A program made the position numbers and the translations under genes. Below, in pieces: positions 17,297-25,774 of a stretch of 64,000 bases of DNA. Where the stretch lies: the NCBI RefSeq assembly GCF_003932715.1, contig NZ_CP020700.1, positions 7,896,501-7,960,500 on the forward strand, written 5' to 3'. The stretch is from Streptomyces tsukubensis (GTDB lineage Bacteria > Actinomycetota > Actinomycetes > Streptomycetales > Streptomycetaceae). Position 1 is the first letter of the stretch, and the number at the start of each line of letters is the position of its first letter. Under the pieces are notes generated by a model that was given only the letters and a program-made list of their open reading frames with translations, ran no database searches and was not told the origin of the DNA.

Positions 17297-18393
17297 CGCT
17301 CCTGCAACAGCAGCAGGCCGAGATACGCCCCGCCGATCGCCATGGTGTAGATCCCGACGGGCAGATTGTCGAAGAGCGGCAACTGCTGCGCACAGAGATC
17401 GGCCAGCACCAGCAGCAGCGCCCCCGTCAGCCCCGACAGCACCAGATGCGGACCCGGCAGCCGGGTCAGCCGCTTCGCGACCTGCGGCGCGGTCAGGGCG
17501 ATGAACGCGATCGGGCCCGCCACCGCGACCGCCCCCGCCGCCAGCACGATCGCCAGCACCACGGCCAGCGATTTCGTCCGCCGCGGTTCGGCCCCCAGCC
17601 CCTGGGCGATGTCGTCACCCATTTCGGCCGCGCCCAGCGGACGCGCCAGCAGCGCCAGCGGGACCACCGCCGCCAGCAGCACCAGGCCGATGGTCGTCGC
17701 GTCCTCCCACGACCGCGACGACAGACTGCCGTTGATGTACGCCGTCAGCGCGGACGCGTTGTCCCGCTCCATCGCGTACACGACGTACTGCGTCATCGCC
17801 TGGCAGATCGCCGCCACCCCGATGCCCGCGACCACCAGCCGCGCCGGATTGCGGAAGCCGGTGCCCGTCGACACATAGACGAGCACCATCGCCAGGACCG
17901 CCCCGAGGAGCGCCCCGACCGGGACCGGGAGGGTGCCCGGTAGGAACAGCGCGGCCATCGCCGCTCCCGCGCCGGCCCCCGCGGCCACCCCGATCACATC
18001 CGGACTGCCCAGCGGATTGCGGGTGGCCGACTGGAACAGCGCGCCGGACAGCCCCAGCGCGATCCCGGTGCCGACGGCGACCACCAGCCGGGGCCCGCGC
18101 AGCCGCTCCAGGACGAAGGCGTCCCGGCCCTCGGCACCGCCGCCCAGCGCCGTACCGAGTTCGGCGAGCGGGATCCCGAGCCGGCCCATCGAGAGGGTCG
18201 CCACCGCGGTGGCCGCGGTCAGCAGCAGCAGACCGAGGGCGACGAGGACGGCGACGGGACGTACGGACACGGTGGCGTACGGACCGATCCGCAGCAGCCC
18301 CTTCGGGCGTCCGGCGGCCCGCGGCACGGCCGGACCGGGGAGCGGTGTCTCCAGCGGTGCCCGGTCGCGTACCCGGGTCTCCGGGGCGGTCAT
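17278..18393 (-). CDS. FecCD-family iron-siderophore ABC permease (second subunit)
   Basis: A 371-residue inner-membrane permease of the BtuC/FhuB/FecCD type. After an extended cytosolic N-terminus it has about nine or ten membrane helices. Family motifs include RGPRLVVAVGTGIALGLSGALFQSATRNPLGSPDVIGVAAGAG (about residues 110-152), the ATPase-coupling loop LGAAEMGDDIAQGLGAEPRRTK, and VAGPIAFIALTAPQVAKRLTR. The ATG overlaps the stop of the upstream permease by four bases (ATGA), showing translational coupling. It is the last gene of the three-gene operon, and no ABC ATPase follows. Confidence 0.93.
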   Translation of the reverse strand: MTAPETRVRDRAPLETPLPGPAVPRAAGRPKGLLRIGPYATVSVRPVAVLVALGLLLLTAATAVATLSMGRLGIPLAELGTALGGGAEGRDAFVLERLRGPRLVVAVGTGIALGLSGALFQSATRNPLGSPDVIGVAAGAGAGAAMAALFLPGTLPVPVGALLGAVLAMVLVYVSTGTGFRNPARLVVAGIGVAAICQAMTQYVVYAMERDNASALTAYINGSLSSRSWEDATTIGLVLLAAVVPLALLARPLGAAEMGDDIAQGLGAEPRRTKSLAVVLAIVLAAGAVAVAGPIAFIALTAPQVAKRLTRLPGPHLVLSGLTGALLLVLADLCAQQLPLFDNLPVGIYTMAIGGAYLGLLLLQERRRGRL

Positions 18394-19424
18394 GCGTTCC
18401 CCCTCATCCGTCGCACCGCGACCAGCAGGGCCGGTGCGCCGACGAATGCGGTCACGACCCCGACCATCAGTTCCTGCGGGCGCAGCACGATCCGTCCCAC
18501 CACATCGGCGATCAGCAGCAGTGCGGGCCCCGCCACGCACGAGAACAGGATCTGCCGGTGGAAGTCGACCCCGACGACGGCCCGCACCACATGCGGCACG
18601 GCCAGCCCGACGAAGGCGATCGGCCCCACCGCCGCCGTCGCGGACGCGCTCAGCAGGGTCGCGGCCAGCAGTCCGCCGGAGCGGACCAGCCAGGGCCGGG
18701 CGCCCAGTGCGGCGGCCGTGGCATCACCCAGCGCCAGCGCGTTCAGCCCGCGCGCCAGCAGCAGGGCCAGTACCAGGCCCGCGCAGGCGAAGGGCAGCAT
18801 CGCCCGGAACACCTCGAAGTCCCGGCCGCCGAGCGCGCCGACCACCCAGTACCGGTAGCTGTCGAACACCTGCGGCCGGGTCAGTGTCACGGCCTGGATG
18901 AACGCCATCAGTACGGCGGAGAGCACCGCCCCCGCCAGGACCAGCCGCACCTGGCTGCGGCCCGAGCCCCCGGAGCCGATCGCCAGGACGAGCACGCCCG
19001 CCAGCAGGGCGCCGGGCAGCGCCCACCACATGGTGGCCGTGCCGCCGCTCGCGCCGAGGAAGGCGGTCGCGGTGACGATGCTCGCGGAGGCGCCCGCGTT
19101 GATGCCGAGCAGCCCCGGCTCGGCGAGCGCGTTACGGCTCACGCCCTGCATCAGGGTGCCCGCGACGGCGAGTGCGAGCCCGGCGAGCACCCCCAGCGCG
19201 GTCCGCGGATAGCGGCTCTCGACGACCGCGGTGAGCTGGGCGTCGGCCGTGCCCGAAAGCACGTCCACCACATCCCCGAACGAGGTCGTCCGGCTGCCGA
19301 ACATGATGCTGGCGAACAGGGCGAGGGCGAGGAGCAGCAGCCCCGCGGACATGCCGACAACCCGCCGGGCGGTGCCCCCCGTACGGGAGACACCGCCCGG
19401 CGGTGCCGGTGAGATCGTGGCCAT
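18390..19424 (-). CDS. FecCD-family iron-siderophore ABC permease (first subunit)
   Basis: A 344-residue permease with the FecCD pattern: YPRTALGVLAGLALAVAGTLMQGVSRNALAEPGLLGINAGAS (about residues 69-110), a coupling loop LGDATAAALGARPWLVR, and GPIAFVGLAVPHVVRAVVG. It should form a heterodimer with the next gene product and transport ferric siderophore delivered by the lipoprotein encoded 23 bases upstream. It ends in a 4-base ATGA overlap with the second permease. The N-terminus is basic and cytosolic before helix 1 (VVGMSAGLLLLALALFASIMFG). Confidence 0.93.
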   Translation of the reverse strand: MATISPAPPGGVSRTGGTARRVVGMSAGLLLLALALFASIMFGSRTTSFGDVVDVLSGTADAQLTAVVESRYPRTALGVLAGLALAVAGTLMQGVSRNALAEPGLLGINAGASASIVTATAFLGASGGTATMWWALPGALLAGVLVLAIGSGGSGRSQVRLVLAGAVLSAVLMAFIQAVTLTRPQVFDSYRYWVVGALGGRDFEVFRAMLPFACAGLVLALLLARGLNALALGDATAAALGARPWLVRSGGLLAATLLSASATAAVGPIAFVGLAVPHVVRAVVGVDFHRQILFSCVAGPALLLIADVVGRIVLRPQELMVGVVTAFVGAPALLVAVRRMRGNA

Positions 19425-19447
19425 CTGGCGGTACGGTCCTTACGGTC

Positions 19448-20494
19448 CTACTTCTTGGCCGCGGCGACGGCCTTGTCGATCAGCGGCAGGTAGCGGTCGA
19501 CGACCCACGGCACGGTCAGCGGGTTGATGATGGACGACGCGGTGACGAAGGAAGGCGTGTCACCGACGACGACGGCGCCCTTCTTGACCGCCGGGATGCC
19601 CGCGTACAGCGGCTGCTTCTCGATTTCCTGGCGGTTCTTCTCGTCCGTGTAGAACGTGAAGACCAGGTCGCTGTCCTTCAGCTTCCCGGCGTTCTCCAGA
19701 CCGATCAGCGCCGAGTCGGTGCCCTTGGTCTCCGGGAACTGGTTCACCACCGGGTCGACCGTGAGGCCGAGGGAGGAGACCATCTTGACCCGCTGCTCCT
19801 CGGGCTTGAACACGCCGAGGGTGCCGGGACCGCTGTTGTAGATGTACGAGAACTTCAGGTCCTTGTACTGGGGGCGGGTGGCCGCGGCGTCGGCGAGCTG
19901 CTTCTCGATGCCGGCGACGAGCTTCTTCGCCTCCTCGGGCTTGCCCATGGCCGTGGCGATGGTCTCGATCTGCTGGTCCCAGTTCGTGCTCCACGGCAGG
20001 TCCGGGTAGGCGATCGTGGGGGCGATGTCCTTGAGGACGTCGAACTGCTTCTGGGTGATGCCCGACCAGGGCGCCAGGATCAGATCGGGGTCCAGCTCCA
20101 GGATCGCCTCGGTGTCCAGTTCCTCGCCGCCCGTGAACTGCTTGGGCAGCTTCTCGCCCTTCTTCGTGACGGCCTCGTGGATCCACGGCAGATAGCCGGT
20201 CTTGTCGCTGCCCCAGGGGTAGCCCTCGATGCCGACCGGCGTGGTGCCGAGGGCTATCGCGGTCTCGGCCGAGCCCTGGCCCAGGGTGACGATCCGCTTC
20301 GGCGCCTTCTTGATCTCCGCGGAGCCGAGGGCGCTCTTGATGGTGACGGGGAACGCACCGCTGCTCTTGTCCGCGGAGCCGGAGGACTCCTTGCCGCCGT
20401 CGTCCTTCGAGCAGCCGCCGACGGTGAGGACGACGGCAGCGGCCGTGGCCGCAGCGGCGAGGGCGCGACGACGTACGCGAGTGAACCCGAGCAT
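19448..20494 (-). CDS. Iron-siderophore ABC transporter substrate-binding lipoprotein
   Basis: A 348-residue extracytoplasmic lipoprotein of the FepB/FhuD class. The signal peptide MLGFTRVRRRALAAAATAA ends in lipobox LTVGGC with Cys about residue 28. The first lobe starts KKAPKRIVTLGQGSAETAIALG, followed by LDPDLILAPWSGITQKQFDVL. The second lobe has IPAVKKGAVVVGDTPSFVTASSIINPLTVPWVVDRYLPLID. The ATG follows GAGGA. It leads an operon with two FecCD permeases and is controlled by an iron box overlapping its promoter. Siderophore specificity cannot be read from sequence; the overall plan fits hydroxamate binders. Confidence 0.94.
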   Translation of the reverse strand: MLGFTRVRRRALAAAATAAAVVLTVGGCSKDDGGKESSGSADKSSGAFPVTIKSALGSAEIKKAPKRIVTLGQGSAETAIALGTTPVGIEGYPWGSDKTGYLPWIHEAVTKKGEKLPKQFTGGEELDTEAILELDPDLILAPWSGITQKQFDVLKDIAPTIAYPDLPWSTNWDQQIETIATAMGKPEEAKKLVAGIEKQLADAAATRPQYKDLKFSYIYNSGPGTLGVFKPEEQRVKMVSSLGLTVDPVVNQFPETKGTDSALIGLENAGKLKDSDLVFTFYTDEKNRQEIEKQPLYAGIPAVKKGAVVVGDTPSFVTASSIINPLTVPWVVDRYLPLIDKAVAAAKK

Positions 20495-20568
20495 GGATGT
20501 TCCTCAAAGGGTTGTGAGAAGTGCAGAACTGATGGCCGAAGCGCCGATCAGGGTCGGACGCGGTCGAG

Positions 20569-20605
20569 TTAGGCAAGCCTAAGCTAATAATGTCTTGATG
20601 TTCAA
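20569..20605 (-). promoter_or_regulatory. Promoter with overlapping iron box for the siderophore ABC operon
   Basis: On the minus strand, -35 TTGAAC (20605-20600) and -10 TAGGCT (20581-20576) are 18 bases apart. The 19-mer TTAGCTTAGGCTTGCCTAA (20587-20569) matches the DmdR/IdeR iron box and covers the -10, so bound repressor would block RNA polymerase. The ABC lipoprotein gene starts 75 bases downstream. Confidence 0.88.
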
Positions 20606-20726
20606 CTCTGGCCGGAAACAGCCTTTGCCCGCCCGGTACGGGCCACTCATCCGGACCGGACACCGCCTGCCGGACAGCCCCTAGCATGGCACCGCTGAAG
20701 CGACCGAGGATGCGGGTGAGTACCGG

Positions 20727-21539
20727 ATGCAGACCACGTCGTGGCGCCCCGACGCCGTCGACACCACCGTGCCGAGCGTGGCCCGGATGTACGACTACTA
20801 CCTGGGCGGCAGCGATCACTACGCGGCCGACCGCATCGCCAGCGAGGAGCTTCTGAAACAGGTGCCCAGCACCCGTGTCCTGGCCGTCAACAACCGCCGC
20901 TTCCTCCAGCGCGCGGTGCGCGTCCTCGCCCGCGACTACGGCATACGCCAGTTCATCGACCACGGCTCGGGCCTGCCCACCCGGGACAACGTCCACCAGG
21001 TCGCCCAGGCGGTCGACCCCGCTTCCCGGGTCGTGTACATCGACAACGACCCGATCGTCCTCGCCCACGGCCGGGCCCTGCTCGAAGAGGACGACCGCAC
21101 CGCCGTCGTCCAGGCCGATCTGCGGGACACGGACGGCATCCTGCGCCACGAGGAGACCCGCCGGCTCATCGACTTCGACCGGCCCGTCGCCGCGCTCTTC
21201 GTCTCGGTCCTGCACTGCATCCCGGACGAGAGCGACCCGGCGGCCCTGCTGCGCCGGGTCGCCGGATCCCTCGCGCCCGGCAGTTTCCTCGTCGTCTGCC
21301 AGCTGGTCAGCGACCGTCCCGAGATCCGCGGCTACGTCACCGACTTCATGGCGGAGGCGACCGGCGGTGCCTGGGGCCGGGTCAGGGAGGAGCACGAGGT
21401 CCGCGCCTACCTCGACGGGTTCGAGATCCTCGCACCGGGTCTGGTCGAGGTGTCGAAGTGGCGGCCCGACAGCGATCTCGCCCCCGTGCAGCAGACCGAC
21501 GAATGGCTCGAATGGGGCGGCGTCGCCCGGATCGGCTGA
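20727..21539 (+). CDS. SAM-dependent methyltransferase, DUF574/Methyltransf_19 family
   Basis: A 270-residue protein of an actinomycete-specific methyltransferase-like family. The family start SVARMYDYYLGGSDHYAADR (about residues 12-31) is plain. The SAM-binding region is IRQFIDHGSGLPTRDNVHQVAQ (about 73-94), then VVYIDNDPIVLAHGRALL and VQADLRDTDGIL. Many genomes carry several paralogs and no substrate is established. It diverges from the iron-regulated lipoprotein gene with 232 bases between. Start is ATG; ribosome binding is GGTGAG. Confidence 0.88.
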   Translation: MQTTSWRPDAVDTTVPSVARMYDYYLGGSDHYAADRIASEELLKQVPSTRVLAVNNRRFLQRAVRVLARDYGIRQFIDHGSGLPTRDNVHQVAQAVDPASRVVYIDNDPIVLAHGRALLEEDDRTAVVQADLRDTDGILRHEETRRLIDFDRPVAALFVSVLHCIPDESDPAALLRRVAGSLAPGSFLVVCQLVSDRPEIRGYVTDFMAEATGGAWGRVREEHEVRAYLDGFEILAPGLVEVSKWRPDSDLAPVQQTDEWLEWGGVARIG

Positions 21540-21611
21540 CGCCGCGTACGGCTCCCGCGCTCTCTCCGGCCTCCGGTCCGCGGGGCGCGGGGAGCCGGAC
21601 ACCGGCAGCCC

Positions 21612-22523
21612 TCAGGGCGTACTCAGCACCCCGAGCTGTCTGCGCAGGACTTTCGCCGATTCGACAGGGGTGAGCGCACAGGCCCCCAGCCGGTCCAGCA
21701 TGTCGCGGTACTCCTCCACCACCCGGGGCTTCTGGCTGAACGTCGAGTCCGTCAGATGCTCGACGTACACCGCGTCCTTCAGATCGCCCAGCGCGAACCG
21801 CAGAAAGGTCACGCCGGTGCCGATCCCGATCGCCCCCGACACATCCAGCGGCGCCACCTGGAGCGTGACCCGCGGCCGCTCCATCATCTTCAGCAGATGC
21901 TCCAGCTGAGACCGCATCACCTCCCGGCCGCCCACCGCCCGCAGCAGCACGGACTCGTCGACGATCGCCCACAGCCGCGGTGCGTCCGGCAGGTCGAGCT
22001 GCCGCTGCCGCTCCTGCCGCAGCTCCACCCGGCGGATCGCGTCCCGGGCCGGCAGCCCGCCCGGGCCCGCCTTGATCACGGCATGGGTGTACGCGGGCGT
22101 CTGGAGCAGCCCGGGCACATAGAACGGCTCATAGGTCCGGATCCGCTCCGCCGCCCCCTCCAGGGCGACGAGCGGGGTGAAGAAGTCCGAGAGCACATCG
22201 CTGTACGAGCGCCACCAGTCCGACCGGTGGGACTGGTCGAGGAGCCGCATGAACTCCCCGACCCGCTCCTCGCCCTCCACCCCGTACAACCGCAGCAATG
22301 CCAGGGCGTCGGGGCGTTTGCAGCCGTGCCGGCCGAGTTCGATCCGGCTGGTCTTCGAACGGGAGAAGCCGAGCCGGGAGTCCACGTCCGCGGGCTCCAG
22401 GCCCGCCGCGATCCGCAGTTCGCGGAGTTTGCCGCCGAGAATCAGCCGCAGCGCCGTCGGATTGTTCTCCACCGGGCCCAAGGGCCGGAGAAACCACGGC
22501 TCATGAGGGTCGGCTGCAGCCAT
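21612..22523 (-). CDS. XRE-type HTH regulator with DUF5753 (Scr1/WhiJ-like)
   Basis: A 303-residue protein with an N-terminal helix-turn-helix (about residues 25-85: LGGKLRELRIAAGLEPADVDSRLGFSRSKTSRIELG) and a DUF5753 domain (about 105-285: RTYEPFYVPGLLQTPAYTHAVI, then RQERQRQLDLPDAPRLWAIVDESVLLR). The ATG follows GGAG. It pairs with the DUF397 gene just upstream, 86 bases away. WhiJ and related Streptomyces regulators have this layout and act in development or antibiotic control, with the small partner modulating DNA binding. Confidence 0.92.
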   Translation of the reverse strand: MAAADPHEPWFLRPLGPVENNPTALRLILGGKLRELRIAAGLEPADVDSRLGFSRSKTSRIELGRHGCKRPDALALLRLYGVEGEERVGEFMRLLDQSHRSDWWRSYSDVLSDFFTPLVALEGAAERIRTYEPFYVPGLLQTPAYTHAVIKAGPGGLPARDAIRRVELRQERQRQLDLPDAPRLWAIVDESVLLRAVGGREVMRSQLEHLLKMMERPRVTLQVAPLDVSGAIGIGTGVTFLRFALGDLKDAVYVEHLTDSTFSQKPRVVEEYRDMLDRLGACALTPVESAKVLRRQLGVLSTP

Positions 22524-22609
22524 CGGGCGCTCCTGCGGATGCGGGGAAAACGCCAGTATTCACCATGCCGCGGCCGCCGGCCGGAGCCCCCGCGCCCGCC
22601 CGGAGGTTC

Positions 22610-22846
22610 TCAGCCGATAACCGCGTCGAAATCGCCTGCGCGGGCACCCGCCACAAACGCGGCGACCTCGTCCCGCGTATAGATCAGCGCCGGGCCGTGG
22701 GGGTCGCGGGAGTTGCGGATCGCCACCGCGCCGTCCGGGAGCGCGGCCAGCTCCACACAGTTCCCCGTGGCATTGCTGTGACTGCTCTTCGTCCAGGTCA
22801 CCGAGGACAGTGCGGTCGCCCGCACACCGTTGTAGATCTGTTCCAC
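22610..22846 (-). CDS. DUF397 small protein, partner of the WhiJ-like regulator
   Basis: A 78-residue acidic protein with the DUF397 pattern: W.KSSHSNATGNCVELAALPDGAVAIRNSRDPHGPALIYTRDEVAAFVAGARAGDFD. The GTG at 22846 is chosen because GAGGGG lies seven bases upstream; an ATG five codons earlier is possible. It precedes the HTH/DUF5753 gene in the same direction, and the two probably form an operon. Such pairs are repeated many times in Streptomyces genomes. Confidence 0.9.
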   Translation of the reverse strand: MEQIYNGVRATALSSVTWTKSSHSNATGNCVELAALPDGAVAIRNSRDPHGPALIYTRDEVAAFVAGARAGDFDAVIG

Positions 22847-23113
22847 TGCGAGGCCCCTCATCGAACACGTCATTCAGCTTCCGGTCCTTGCGGGAACCGG
22901 TCCGTCCACTCTCCACCGAAGCGAAACCCGGATGCAATCCCATATGCAATTGCACGCCGCCGGACGGCCGGACTCCGCCCCCCGCTCGCACGGGCCCACG
23001 CGGGCGGCCCGGGCTCCGGGCTCCGCCCCGGACGGCCGCCGCCCCGCCGTGCGGGCTCACCCGGACGGGCCTAGCCTGGACTGGCCCCTGTCCCCGTCAG
23101 GAGGAGGGGCGCC

Positions 23114-24442
23114 GTGAAGGGTCCGTCACCGCACCGGCGCACCGTGTGGGTGAGTGCGGCGGTCGCCGCGATGCTGGCCGTACCGGTGTCCTCCGGCCTC
23201 GCGTACGCCGCCCCCGCCCCCGCGCCGTACGCCGTCGCCGCCGCCGAGGGCTCCGCCCGTACCCCGTCACCCTCACCGAGCGCCGCCTTCCCCGACCTCG
23301 ACGCGTCCGTCGCCGCGAAACTCGACGACGCCGTCCGGAAGGTCCTGAAGGAGACCTCGGTGCCCGGTGTGACGGTGGGTCTGTGGGCACCCGGCAAGGG
23401 CAGCTACGTCCGCTCCTTCGGCGTCGCGGACAAGACCACCGGCGCCCCCATGGACAGCGGCCTCTACACCCGGATCGGCAGCCTGACCAAGACGTTCACC
23501 GTCACGGCCCTCCTCGAACTCGTCGACGAGGGAAAGGTGGGCCTCGACGATCCGATCGGCCGGTACGTGTCCGGGGTCCCCAACGGCGACACCATCACCC
23601 TGCGCCGGCTTGCGGGGATGCGCAGCGGGCTCTTCAACTACTCCGAGGACCCGGACTTCTACCAGGCCCTGACCTCCGACCCGGAGCGGCCCTTCACCCC
23701 GCAGGAGCTGCTCGACTACTCCTTCAAGCACCCGGTGCTCTTCCCGCCCGGCGAGCGCTTCGACTACTGCAACACCAACCTCATCCTGCTGGGGCTGGTC
23801 GTGGAGAAGGCCGGCGGCACCACCCTCGGCCGCTATATCCAGGACCATGTCCTCGACCCGGCGGGACTCGACCGCACCCTCTTCCCGGTCGGCGCCGAGT
23901 TCCCCAGCCCGCACGCCCACGGCTACACCGACCAGACCGCATCCGGGAAGGTCGAGGACGCCACGGACTGGAACCCCTCGTGGGGCTGGGCCGCCGGGGC
24001 GATGATCTCGGACCTGGAGGATCTGCGGAGCTGGGCCGGGACCCTGGCCACCGGCACCCTGCTCACCCCCGAAACCCAGGCCCAGCGGCTCGACTTCGAA
24101 GGCACGTCCGATCCGGGCACCGGCTACGGGCTGGGCATCTTCAAGAGCAACGGCTGGATCGGCCACAACGGCTCCCTGCCCGGGTACGAGGCGGTCGCCG
24201 TCTATCTGCCCGAGGCACAGGCCACGATGGTCATCGTCCTCAATACGGACATTCTGCACGACGGTGCCGAGCCGAGCACCCTCTTCGCCACGGCCGTCAC
24301 CGAGATCGTCACCCCCGGCCATGTCTACGCCCTGCCGTCGGCCACCACCCAGACCACCCAGGGGAAGGAATCGGCACCGCCGTCCGCCACGTCCCCCGCA
24401 CCGGCCGACAGCCCGGAGCCCAGCGGCACCCCGTCACCCTGA
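23114..24442 (+). CDS. Secreted serine hydrolase, beta-lactamase / D-Ala-D-Ala carboxypeptidase class C fold
   Basis: A 442-residue exported enzyme. The signal peptide MKGPSPHRRTVWVSAAVAAMLAVPVSSGLAYAA is followed by a Pro/Ala-rich spacer. The serine-hydrolase triad motifs are intact: SLTK (about residue 122), YCN (about 218) and HNG (about 356). The tail after about residue 410 is a low-complexity Pro/Ser/Thr stretch with no LPXTG motif. The GTG start follows an excellent AGGAGGGG. Close to R61-type DD-peptidases, but acting as an esterase or D-amino-acid amidase is also possible. Single gene. Confidence 0.92.
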   Translation: MKGPSPHRRTVWVSAAVAAMLAVPVSSGLAYAAPAPAPYAVAAAEGSARTPSPSPSAAFPDLDASVAAKLDDAVRKVLKETSVPGVTVGLWAPGKGSYVRSFGVADKTTGAPMDSGLYTRIGSLTKTFTVTALLELVDEGKVGLDDPIGRYVSGVPNGDTITLRRLAGMRSGLFNYSEDPDFYQALTSDPERPFTPQELLDYSFKHPVLFPPGERFDYCNTNLILLGLVVEKAGGTTLGRYIQDHVLDPAGLDRTLFPVGAEFPSPHAHGYTDQTASGKVEDATDWNPSWGWAAGAMISDLEDLRSWAGTLATGTLLTPETQAQRLDFEGTSDPGTGYGLGIFKSNGWIGHNGSLPGYEAVAVYLPEAQATMVIVLNTDILHDGAEPSTLFATAVTEIVTPGHVYALPSATTQTTQGKESAPPSATSPAPADSPEPSGTPSP

Positions 24443-24646
24443 CCCGCGGCACCTCCCCGCGGTGACCGGTGGCCCTGTTCTCCCGGCTCGCGGCGCGCCG
24501 CGCAGGTCACCCGCCCGGCCGCCCCCGCCGTACGGGACCGCCCGCATTCGGGCGATCCCGCCGCCGTACCGGCGTGTGCCCGGAGCCGGCCGGCCGTCAC
24601 CGGCCCACAGTGGAACCCCACCTCCCGCACCGACCAGGGAACGGAC

Positions 24647-25759
24647 ATGTCCTACGAGTCCCCGGCCGTGGGCCGCCGCAGTCTGCTGCTGATGGCCCCC
24701 GCCGCCGCGGCGGTGACCGTCGCCGACCCCACCGGGGCCGCCGCCCGCGCCGCCGGACGTACCGCGTCCGACTACGCCGGCGCCGACGCCCGGTCCGCCC
24801 GCATCGACGTCCACCACCACTACACCGCCCCCGAGTGGCTCGCCTGGGCCGAGCGGAAGGAGATGGTGTCAGCCGCCCAACTGCCCTGGTGGACCCGGTG
24901 GGAAGCGGCCGGCACCCTCGATGTGATGGACCGGGCCGGGATCGCGACCGCGGTCGTCAGCCCCGCCATGCCGGTCCGCGGTTTCGAGTCCAGTGCCCAG
25001 CGCCGGGAGAGCGTCACCGTCGCGCTGGACGCCGTCGCCGGACTGACCGCCGCCCACCCCGGCCGGTTCGCCTTCTTCGCCCCCGTCTTCCCCGACGACC
25101 TCGAAGCCTCGCGCCGGTCCTTCACCCGCGGCCTCGACGACCTCGGCGCCGTCGGGGTCCAGGTGCGCGCCAACACCCGCGGCGTCTATCTCGGCGACCC
25201 CTCGCACGACCGGCTCCTCGCCGAACTGAACGAAAGGTCGGCGGTCGTCAACACGCACCCGCACGAGCTGCCCGGTACCGACCCCGCCCGGCCCGCCGTC
25301 CCCGGAGTGCCCGCCTTCTACTGCGACTTCCCCCTCGACACCACCCGCGCCGCCGTCAATCTGATCCTCAGCGGCACCCTCGACCGCTACCCGAACCTCT
25401 CCTTCATCCTGCCGCACGGCGGCGGCTTCCTCCCCTTCATCGCGGACCGGATGGGCGCCTTCGCCCACTTCCTGACGCCGAAGGTCGAGGCCGCGCGGGT
25501 ACGGGACTATCTGCACCGCTTCTACTACGACACCGCCGCCCCCCTCGGGGAGGCCGCCGCAGCCGCCCTGCTGGCCACCGCCGATCCGGCCCGTATCCTC
25601 TACGGCAGCGACTGGCCCGCCACTCCCGCCGACACCCTCACCGGAGTCGCCGTGCCCGCGCTCGACCGGGCGAGCGGGCTCACCCCGCTCCAGCGGCGGC
25701 GCGTCAACCGGGACAACGCCCTGCGGCTGATGCCGTCCCTGAAACGCCCCGGCTCCTGA
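24647..25759 (+). CDS. Amidohydrolase family (ACMSD-like) metal-dependent hydrolase/decarboxylase with Tat-like signal
   Basis: A 370-residue TIM-barrel protein of the amidohydrolase-2 class. The N-terminus has GRRSLLLMAPAAAAVTVADP, which resembles a Tat signal. Metal-site motifs are IDVHHHY (H-x-H, about residue 50), NTHPHELP (about 203), ILPHGGG (about 264) and YGSDWP (about 322). ACMSD-type enzymes decarboxylate aromatic or dienoic acids; the substrate here is unknown. Export would be unusual for that chemistry. It follows the serine hydrolase by about 200 bases in the same direction. Confidence 0.85.
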   Translation: MSYESPAVGRRSLLLMAPAAAAVTVADPTGAAARAAGRTASDYAGADARSARIDVHHHYTAPEWLAWAERKEMVSAAQLPWWTRWEAAGTLDVMDRAGIATAVVSPAMPVRGFESSAQRRESVTVALDAVAGLTAAHPGRFAFFAPVFPDDLEASRRSFTRGLDDLGAVGVQVRANTRGVYLGDPSHDRLLAELNERSAVVNTHPHELPGTDPARPAVPGVPAFYCDFPLDTTRAAVNLILSGTLDRYPNLSFILPHGGGFLPFIADRMGAFAHFLTPKVEAARVRDYLHRFYYDTAAPLGEAAAAALLATADPARILYGSDWPATPADTLTGVAVPALDRASGLTPLQRRRVNRDNALRLMPSLKRPGS

Positions 25760-25774
25760 ACCGGCGCCGCTCCC

